6,142 bases of DNA. Source: an uncultured Collinsella sp. (GTDB lineage: Bacteria > Actinomycetota > Coriobacteriia > Coriobacteriales > Coriobacteriaceae). Under the pieces are notes generated by a model. It saw nothing but the letters and a program-made list of their open reading frames with translations, was not told the DNA's origin and did no database searches. Positions within the stretch are counted from its first letter, which is position 1, and every line of letters starts with the position of its first letter. Shown here in pieces: positions 1 through 4,691 of the stretch. A program made the translations under genes and the position numbers. Location of the stretch: contig URZJ01000113.1 of the NCBI GenBank assembly GCA_900552395.1, forward strand, positions 1 to 6,142. The letters are read 5' to 3'.

Positions 1-357
1 GAGCTCCAGCTCAAACAAAGCGGGCCTGCCCGTCGCGGGGGCAAGACTTACGGGATAGACTGTCCGCGCTCCCGTCAGCTGGTTATAAACCGAAAACGAC
101 AGCTCCATACGACCGCGAAACATAAGCGGGCGATCCAGTGTGATGCGCAATACAAGAGGCGCGTTGACAACACACGACCGGGGAAGCTCAAAGCTAAGCT
201 TGAGCAGGGCAACGCTCGAACGGCACGCCGCCACCGTAATCACGGGCATGGCGATCAACGCCGCGGCAGCAGCGAGCGCGGCCGCATTGGCGGTAAACAC
301 AAACGTGGCGAGCAGGAGCGCGACGGACACGATATAGGTAATCTTGTTGGCAATCAT
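1..357 (-). CDS. Probable DUF58-family membrane protein, N-terminal part (runs off the window)
   Basis: The minus-strand frame opens with ATG at 357-355 and stays open for 119 codons to base 1, so the C-terminal part lies outside the window. The protein begins with MIANKITYIV. Two closely spaced hydrophobic segments follow (about residues 7-22 and 25-45, the second very Ala-rich), then a soluble beta-rich stretch with an early Pro-Arg and an alternating hydrophobic pattern. This short two-helix N-terminus before a beta domain is typical of DUF58 proteins, which are commonly encoded directly after a MoxR ATPase and are thought to act with it at the membrane. It starts 35 bases after the MoxR stop, in the same operon direction. 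No good Shine-Dalgarno precedes the ATG, but no better in-frame start exists upstream, so translation may depend on coupling to moxR. The conserved DUF58 core is not visible; the name rests on context and the N-terminal architecture. Confidence 0.62.
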   Translation of the reverse strand, partial: MIANKITYIVSVALLLATFVFTANAAALAAAAALIAMPVITVAACRSSVALLKLSFELPRSCVVNAPLVLRITLDRPLMFRGRMELSFSVYNQLTGARTVYPVSLAPATGRPALFELEL

Positions 358-392
358 GGGCGTAACGTAGGACGCAAAAGGTAAACGATCCG

Positions 393-1346
393 CTACGAGC
401 GGCCGCGAACCTGACCCATAGACGGGGCGGGAACGGCAGCGAGGATGCGGTCGAGGACGTCGGCGGCGCCAATCGATTCAATACGCGCCTGGGGGCGTAA
501 AACGAGACGGTGGGCGCAAACAGCCTTAAATACCTCGCGCACGTCCTCGGGCACCACATAGTCGCGCTCACGAATCAATGCGCAGGCGCGCGCCATGCGG
601 GTGAGCGCGATAATGCCGCGGGGGCTCACGCCCAGCTCGACAAGATCGTCATTACGGGTCTCCTCGCACAGGCGGACGATATAATCCAGCACCGTGTCGG
701 CAACCTGTACATTGCCCAGGTAGTTTTGGATATCGAGCAGATCATCGCAGGCAACCATGGGCTTAATGTCGTCGAGCGGGTTGACATAGCGACGGGCCTT
801 GAGGATATCGATCTGGTCCTGGCGCGACGGATAGCCAACGGACAGACGAACCATAAAGCGATCGAGCTGGCTATCGGGCAGCGGTTGCGTGCCCGCCGAG
901 CCCACCGGGTTCTCGGTTGCGATACACACAAAGGGACGCGGGACCTGATGCGTCTGCCCGTCGATAGTCACCGCGCGCTCTTCCATAACCTCGAGCAGGG
1001 CCGACTGCGTCTTAGCGCTGGTACGGTTAATCTCGTCGCCCAGCAGCATGTTGCAGTTGACGGCGCCCCACACAAAGCGAAACGTACCGGAGTCGCGGTC
1101 GAACATCGTAAAGCCCGTAATGTCCGAGGGCAGCGTATCGGGCGTAAATTGCACACGCTTAAAGTCCAGACCCAGCGTGCGCGAAAGCGCCAGGGCCAGC
1201 GTCGTCTTGCCGGTACCGGGCACATCCTCTAACAGGATATGACCGCCAGCGTAGATAGCCATGAGGGCCTTCTCAATCACATCGTGCTTGCCCAGCAGGG
1301 CGCGGCTCACTTCGTTGATGATGCTGCTTGACTGTTCGACGATCAC
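393..1346 (-). CDS. MoxR-family AAA+ ATPase
   Basis: This 317-residue protein has the usual length and motif order of MoxR ATPases, cytoplasmic AAA+ chaperones thought to help mature or activate partner complexes, often with DUF58 or von Willebrand-type proteins. Visible motifs are Walker A EDVPGTGKTT (residues 40-49), Walker B with the family signature MLLGDEINR (100-108), SALLEVMEER (115-124), sensor 1 in ATENP (143-147; the family more often has ATQNP), the LPDSQLDRF arginine-finger region (156-164) and sensor 2 SPRG (241-244). The C-terminal helical lid follows. The start is GTG at 1346-1344, the furthest upstream possible because an in-frame TGA lies at 1355-1353. A GAGG about 12 bases upstream, inside the end of the kinase gene, could serve as ribosome-binding site. 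Only two bases separate this start from the kinase stop, so the two genes are almost certainly co-transcribed and probably translationally coupled. The substrate complex cannot be read from the sequence. Confidence 0.95.
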   Translation of the reverse strand: MIVEQSSSIINEVSRALLGKHDVIEKALMAIYAGGHILLEDVPGTGKTTLALALSRTLGLDFKRVQFTPDTLPSDITGFTMFDRDSGTFRFVWGAVNCNMLLGDEINRTSAKTQSALLEVMEERAVTIDGQTHQVPRPFVCIATENPVGSAGTQPLPDSQLDRFMVRLSVGYPSRQDQIDILKARRYVNPLDDIKPMVACDDLLDIQNYLGNVQVADTVLDYIVRLCEETRNDDLVELGVSPRGIIALTRMARACALIRERDYVVPEDVREVFKAVCAHRLVLRPQARIESIGAADVLDRILAAVPAPSMGQVRGRS

Positions 1347-1348
1347 GG

Positions 1349-2992
1349 TTACTCATTTCCTCGGTAAGCTGCCTCGGCCGTCGCGGCCGCCAGCTGTGCT
1401 TTCAAAACGTTCAGATCAATGGGCTTGCCCACATGTCCGTTCATGCCCGCGGCGAGCGAGCGCTCAACGTCCTCGGTGTAGTCATTGGCGGAAAGCGCAA
1501 TGATGGGAATGGCGGCGGCATCCTCATGATTAAGTCCTCGTATCTGCTCGGCCGCTTCCCAGCCGTTGAGCACGGGCATCTGAATATCCATGAGGATCGC
1601 ATCGTACGTACCCGCGGGCATGCTCCGGAATCGCTCAACGACCGCTTGGCCGTTCTCGGCACGCTCGGCCGCCGCGCCTCGTCTTGCCAGCAGCTCAATC
1701 ACGATCATGGCATTGATTTCGTTATCCTCGGCCAACAGGAATCGCTTGCCCTCAAACTGGTAGGTAAACGACGAACCAAGGGGATCGGGAGCCGTCTCGA
1801 GCGTCTGCCCTTTGAGTTTAAGGTCCTCAACCTGCTCGGACGTGGCCAGGCGCAGCGGGATGTAGGCCGAAAACGTTGAGCCACGACCGGGCTCGGTATC
1901 GACGACGATCTCGCCGCCCATCAGGTCGACGAGCGCGCTCGTAATGGCCATGCCCAGGCCCGTTCCGCCGTAGCGGCGCGCGATGGTGCGGTCCTCCTGC
2001 TCAAACGGCTTAAAGATTTTGCTGACGTAGCGAGGATCCATACCCTTGCCCGTGTCGCGCACGCGCAGCATATAGCTCACGCCGCCGTCTGCCTGGTACA
2101 TCTCGCGCAGAGTCACGGTAACGCTGCCGCCCTGCTCGGTAAACTTGACCGCATTGGAGATAAAGTTGATGACGATCTGCGACAGGCGCATGCGGTCGCC
2201 CACGACAAAAACGTTTTCGCAGTCCTCCAGATTGACCGAGTACGTAAGCCCTTTGTCGGCTGCCTGCGAGCTAAACATGCGCTCGATCTCGTCGGCAAAC
2301 AGACGCATATCAAACGGCGCATCGTCAAGGCGCACGCGCCCGCTGTTGAGGCGGCTCATATCGAGCATATCGTTGATAAGCGAAAGCAAGTAGGCCGAAA
2401 GCTGCGAGGCGCGAGACAAGTCGTCCATCAGGCGAGGCTCATCTGCATGATGCTCGCGAGCAAGCGAAATCATGCCCTCGATGCCATTGAGCGGCGTGCG
2501 GATCTCGTGGCTCATCTGGTTCATATAGTCCGTGCGCGCGTTGGCGGTCCCGACGGCGCGATCGCGCTCGGACTCCGCTTTGGCGATACGCTCGTTTTCG
2601 GTCGTCACATCGACTGCAGAAACCAGGTACTGCGTGCCGTCTTGAATGAGCGCAATCGTAAACCTAATGCTGAGCTGCGTTTTTTCTCCATGGGGCGCAT
2701 GGTAGGAGCACAGAAGGTTCAGCGGAGTCGCGTGGTCCCAGTCCCTCACCTGTCGCTGTATGCGAACACGGTCGCTATCGGGAATAAAACGGTACAGCGT
2801 CTCGATGTCGTCGCCAATACGCTCGGGCGATACGCCAAAGACGCGTTCAAAATTTGGGGTGATATAGAGCGGAAGACAGTCGCTGGCACGCAAGACCAGC
2901 GCAACGTTGGGCCCTTGCTGCGCAAGCGCCTCTTCAAACAGTCGACGCGCTCGGTCCGCGTCGCGCTTCTCGTGTGAACCGAACAGCCCCAA
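1349..2992 (-). CDS. Cytoplasmic PAS-containing hybrid histidine kinase (HisKA-HATPase-REC)
   Basis: This 547-residue hybrid sensor kinase has no transmembrane segment or signal peptide, so it should sense a cytoplasmic or membrane-permeant cue. Domain order: a charged N-terminal helix (1-28); a PAS/PAC-like sensor (about 30-130); a short coiled linker (131-155); a HisKA dimerisation domain with the phospho-acceptor His162 in MSHEIRTPLNGI; a HATPase_c domain with N box (NFISNAVKF, 276-284), G1 box (DTGKGM, 313-318), F box (IFKPF, 326-330) and G2 box (GGTGLGM, 342-348); then a C-terminal receiver with acidic pair Glu422/Asp423, phospho-acceptor Asp469 in MDIQMP, Ser501 and Lys523 in GKPI. All key catalytic residues are present. 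There is no HPt or DNA-binding output domain and no separate response regulator in the window, so its downstream partner is unknown. The start is TTG at 2992 with a purine-rich Shine-Dalgarno; the first in-frame ATG is codon 156, which would delete the PAS domain. moxR follows two bases after the stop. Confidence 0.95.
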   Translation of the reverse strand: MGLFGSHEKRDADRARRLFEEALAQQGPNVALVLRASDCLPLYITPNFERVFGVSPERIGDDIETLYRFIPDSDRVRIQRQVRDWDHATPLNLLCSYHAPHGEKTQLSIRFTIALIQDGTQYLVSAVDVTTENERIAKAESERDRAVGTANARTDYMNQMSHEIRTPLNGIEGMISLAREHHADEPRLMDDLSRASQLSAYLLSLINDMLDMSRLNSGRVRLDDAPFDMRLFADEIERMFSSQAADKGLTYSVNLEDCENVFVVGDRMRLSQIVINFISNAVKFTEQGGSVTVTLREMYQADGGVSYMLRVRDTGKGMDPRYVSKIFKPFEQEDRTIARRYGGTGLGMAITSALVDLMGGEIVVDTEPGRGSTFSAYIPLRLATSEQVEDLKLKGQTLETAPDPLGSSFTYQFEGKRFLLAEDNEINAMIVIELLARRGAAAERAENGQAVVERFRSMPAGTYDAILMDIQMPVLNGWEAAEQIRGLNHEDAAAIPIIALSANDYTEDVERSLAAGMNGHVGKPIDLNVLKAQLAAATAEAAYRGNE

Positions 2993-2996
2993 TATG

Positions 2997-3003
2997 CCCC
3001 CTT
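2997..3003 (-). promoter_or_regulatory. Ribosome-binding site fixing the TTG start of the kinase
   Basis: The minus strand reads AAGGGGG and ends four bases before TTG at 2992-2990. An in-frame TAG lies at 3025-3023, no ATG or GTG occurs between that stop and the TTG, and no ATG follows in frame before codon 156. This site is therefore what supports the TTG start. Confidence 0.6.
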
Positions 3004-3049
3004 TTATATTTCGGGGTTTAGTCTACCAGCTCAAAGGCACTTTACAGAG

Positions 3050-3077
3050 ATAATACCCAGCTAAAGTTAGCAATTAA
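3050..3077 (-). promoter_or_regulatory. Candidate sigma70-type promoter for the kinase-moxR operon
   Basis: Between the upstream terminator and the kinase start, the minus strand carries TATTAT (3055-3050; five of six matches to the -10 consensus). Sixteen bases upstream lies TTAATT (3077-3072), a weak -35 with three of six matches. The location is right: just after a terminator and about 58 bases before the start codon, in the most AT-rich stretch of the window. A second AT-rich run (AATATAAAAG, 3010-3001) sits too close to the start codon to be a likely -10. No operator-like inverted repeat was recognised. Confidence 0.35.
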
Positions 3078-3083
3078 TGATGC

Positions 3084-3121
3084 AAAACGCGCCCGAGGCA
3101 ACCTTGCCATCGGACGCGTTT
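3084..3121 (-). terminator. Intrinsic terminator after the transporter-dehydrogenase operon
   Basis: Two bases after the dehydrogenase stop, the minus strand forms a 12-pair hairpin: AAACGCGTCCGA (3121-3110) pairs with TCGGGCGCGTTT (3096-3085) with a single G-T wobble. The 13-base loop holds a smaller inner hairpin, GGCA-AGGT-TGCC (3108-3097). The right arm ends in a run of four T (3087-3084), a short U-tract. The other strand ends in only three T, so termination there is less likely. Confidence 0.75.
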
Positions 3122-3122
3122 C

Positions 3123-3803
3123 CTATTCGGGCCAAATAAACTGGGTACGGTCTGCCTCGCCACCGTCAATGAGCAGGCTCTGCCCGGTCATAAACCGGTT
3201 GGTCACGCCCACAAAGTAGATCCACTCGGCGATCTCTTGGGCGGTGGCCCAGCGTTTAAGCGGCGTGAGCTCCATAATCTGGTTCCACAGGTGTTCGTCT
3301 TCCATCACGCAACGGTTGAGCGGCGTGATAACGCCGCCCGGGTCCACACTGTTGGCGATGGCCTGCGGCGCCAAGCGGTTTGCAAGGTTCTTGGTGTAGG
3401 CGATAACGCCGCCCTTGCTGGCAGCATAGGCGGGAAACTCCGATCCCGTATGCCCGCTCGCCGACCCCACATTGACCACGGATGTAATAGCCGGCGCCGG
3501 CTTGGCGGCAAGCCCCTCCCCCACAAAGGCGTAGCGCTCGGTCACGTTGATGGTGCCGCACAGGTTGGCGGCAATATCGTCGGCCGAGTCCTGCGTACCA
3601 GCAACATTCACGATCACCTGGGGTTCAAGCTCGCCTGGAAACGAGTCCGGCTCGCGGACATCGACGATCAGATGGCGATAGCGCTCGTGCTCGATCGCTG
3701 CCGGCAGCAAATCAAAGCCCACGACCTCGTGGCCCTCGTCCAAAAAGCATTGCACGCACGCGGCTCCGATACCGCCCGAAGCGCCCGTGATCAAAACCCG
3801 CAT
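3123..3803 (-). CDS. Short-chain dehydrogenase/reductase (classical SDR), substrate unknown
   Basis: This 226-residue protein is slightly shorter than the usual 245-260 of classical SDRs, NAD(P)-dependent cytoplasmic oxidoreductases acting on alcohols, ketones, sugars or steroids. Visible features are the nucleotide-binding TGASGGIG (residues 6-13) almost at the N-terminus, Asp31 at the end of the second beta strand (which usually favours NAD(H) over NADP(H)), NVAG (66-69), Asn86, catalytic Ser114, Tyr126 and Lys130 (YAASK), the PGG-V-TP loop (155-161) and the C-terminal GQSLLIDGGE. The catalytic set is complete, so an active enzyme is expected. The ATG at 3803 has a near-perfect AAGGAG (3814-3809) five bases upstream that overlaps the stop of the transporter gene, so the two are co-transcribed and probably coupled. 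Gut actinobacterial hydroxysteroid dehydrogenases belong to this superfamily, but nothing seen here identifies a bile-acid or any other substrate. It is not a QueF-like nitrile reductase. Confidence 0.92.
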   Translation of the reverse strand: MRVLITGASGGIGAACVQCFLDEGHEVVGFDLLPAAIEHERYRHLIVDVREPDSFPGELEPQVIVNVAGTQDSADDIAANLCGTINVTERYAFVGEGLAAKPAPAITSVVNVGSASGHTGSEFPAYAASKGGVIAYTKNLANRLAPQAIANSVDPGGVITPLNRCVMEDEHLWNQIMELTPLKRWATAQEIAEWIYFVGVTNRFMTGQSLLIDGGEADRTQFIWPE

Positions 3804-3812
3804 ACTTGCTCC

Positions 3813-4535
3813 TTAGGCGGTTGCGTGGCGCTCGAGATACTCGGCGCCCACATTCTCGCGCTCCCAGCCGCGCACGACCTTGTAGCCCACAGGGCTCAGG
3901 AAGACCTCGCACAGCAGCTCGGCAACAGCGCCGGTCAGCGAGCACATAAGGACCTGCACCCAGGTCCAACCAAAGAACGTGTGGCTCACCACAATGGCAA
4001 AGACCAGGTTGTCGATAAACTGGCCAACGCCTGTAGACACATAGGAGCGGAAGGCAAAGCTCGCAAAGTTATTCTTTTTGAGCATACGGCCGAGCGACTG
4101 GTTGAGCGTGGAGTTAACGACGGCAGAGACGAGCATGGCGAGCGAAGATCCAAACACCACGTACCAGGTGCCGCCGATGGTGGCGTTAAGGGCGGTGTTG
4201 ACCTCGATCATACCCGTGTCGTAGTAGGCGCCCCACATGCCGGGCGTGAGCGAGCATGCCCAAAAGCACAGGCTCACAGCCAGGTTGACCAGCAGTGCGA
4301 GGATAGAGATTTTGATGGATGCCTTGGCGCCAAAGCGCTTGCAGATCATGTCCTGGCACAAAAACGAAACCCAGCTCACCACAAAGCCGCAATCGAGTGC
4401 CAGATACGGCAGGCTGATGAGCTCTTTGTTGGCCAGCAGGTTCATCATGATAACGCTCACGATAAACAGCGAAACCGTTGCCGCGGGAATGCTCCGCAAC
4501 AGGACCTTGTAGTCCTCCATGACCTTCTTGATCAT
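3813..4535 (-). CDS. VUT/YhhQ-family membrane transporter (putative queuosine-precursor importer)
   Basis: This 240-residue integral membrane protein matches the VUT (YhhQ) family in length and pattern. E. coli YhhQ of that family imports the 7-deazaguanine precursors preQ0/preQ1 for queuosine in tRNA. About six hydrophobic segments are visible: roughly residues 17-34, 44-63, 74-97, 121-142, 165-188 and 192-214. Family-like features are MNLLANK (31-37) at the end of helix 1, an Asp48-x-Gly50 start to helix 2, a Gln-Asp (61-62) before the basic loop KRFG (66-69), STLNQSLGRML (142-152), and Arg163-Ser with GQFIDN (171-176) in the fifth segment. The transport substrate is inferred from the family; no queuosine biosynthesis gene is in the window. 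ATG at 4535 is preceded by AAAGGAG (4548-4542) with a six-base spacer, a strong site. It is first in a two-gene operon with the dehydrogenase downstream. Confidence 0.88.
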   Translation of the reverse strand: MIKKVMEDYKVLLRSIPAATVSLFIVSVIMMNLLANKELISLPYLALDCGFVVSWVSFLCQDMICKRFGAKASIKISILALLVNLAVSLCFWACSLTPGMWGAYYDTGMIEVNTALNATIGGTWYVVFGSSLAMLVSAVVNSTLNQSLGRMLKKNNFASFAFRSYVSTGVGQFIDNLVFAIVVSHTFFGWTWVQVLMCSLTGAVAELLCEVFLSPVGYKVVRGWERENVGAEYLERHATA

Positions 4536-4541
4536 TATGTA

Positions 4542-4591
4542 CTCCTTTGGTTTTAGGTTTAACGAGCAGGATATCGGACCCGAACTGCTCG
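4542..4591 (-). promoter_or_regulatory. Leader hairpin with A-rich tail over the Shine-Dalgarno; possible preQ1-type riboswitch
   Basis: In the leader of the transporter gene, CGAGCAG (4591-4585) pairs perfectly with CTGCTCG (4569-4563) around a 15-base loop. An A-rich tail, TTAAACCTAAAACC (4562-4549), follows and runs straight into AAAGGAG. Loop bases TCC (4578-4576) can pair with GGA of the Shine-Dalgarno (4545-4543), and loop GGT (4580-4578) can instead pair with ACC (4558-4556) in the tail, so an H-type pseudoknot is possible. A small stem-loop plus A-rich tail that captures the ribosome-binding site is the general plan of preQ1 riboswitches, which often control VUT/YhhQ-type transporters. 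The conserved preQ1 loop bases are not clearly matched and the pseudoknot pairing is short, so this is only a candidate. Confidence 0.25.
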
Positions 4592-4620
4592 GCCGCCACG
4601 GTCTTGAGGCGACGGTGGGT

Positions 4621-4649
4621 ATGATAGCCGCTCACGCGGCGGCAGGCAA
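4621..4649 (-). promoter_or_regulatory. Candidate sigma70-type promoter for the transporter-dehydrogenase operon
   Basis: The minus strand shows TTGCCT (4649-4644; four of six -35 matches), a spacer of exactly 17 bases, then TATCAT (4626-4621; five of six -10 matches). Transcription would begin near 4614, giving an untranslated leader of about 78 bases that contains the 7-bp hairpin ahead of the transporter start. The promoter lies immediately downstream of the prfC terminator-like hairpin. The spacer also contains GCCGC-GTGA-GCGGC (4640-4627), a perfect 5-bp hairpin with a GNRA-type loop; as this would lie upstream of the start site, it is probably incidental. Confidence 0.45.
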
Positions 4650-4650
4650 G

Positions 4651-4686
4651 CAAACGGCGCGGCGGCCCCACAGGATCACCGCGCCG
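4651..4686 (-). terminator. GC-rich hairpin after prfC, probable weak intrinsic terminator
   Basis: Five bases after the prfC stop, CGGCGCGG (4686-4679) pairs perfectly with CCGCGCCG (4662-4655) around a 16-base loop, and the right arm is followed by TTTG CTT. The all-G/C stem is strong but the T-run is short and interrupted, so some transcription may continue into the next operon. A competing smaller hairpin, CACCG-GCG-CGGTG, overlaps the left arm (4689-4677). Confidence 0.45.
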
Positions 4687-4691
4687 GTGCG

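Noticed and set aside
194..571. Minus-strand open frame bridging the moxR end and the DUF58 start
   Set aside because: It overlaps both genes in another frame and its product looks like an out-of-frame reading of them. The ATG at 357 gives a two-helix protein that fits the context.
510..1232. Plus-strand open frame of 240 codons opposite moxR
   Set aside because: It is the antisense shadow of a MoxR gene with intact Walker and sensor motifs, and its product has no recognisable motif.
3237..4556. Long plus-strand open frame (439 codons) opposite the dehydrogenase and transporter genes
   Set aside because: It is antisense to two well-recognised genes that carry complete family motifs. Its product is rich in His, Ala, Arg and Gln with no recognisable domain, and its TTG start has no ribosome-binding site. 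Stop-free antisense frames are common opposite GC-rich genes.
4627..4640. Perfect GCCGC-GTGA-GCGGC hairpin as an RNA element
   Set aside because: It falls within the 17-base promoter spacer, so it would not be in the transporter transcript. It would appear only in any prfC read-through RNA.
4632..4679. 15-codon GTG open frame (VILWGRRAVCLPAAA) after prfC, also a possible stop-readthrough extension of RF3
   Set aside because: It lies inside the terminator hairpin and promoter, has no clear ribosome-binding site, and RF3 is already of normal length at its C-terminus. Nothing in the sequence indicates readthrough.
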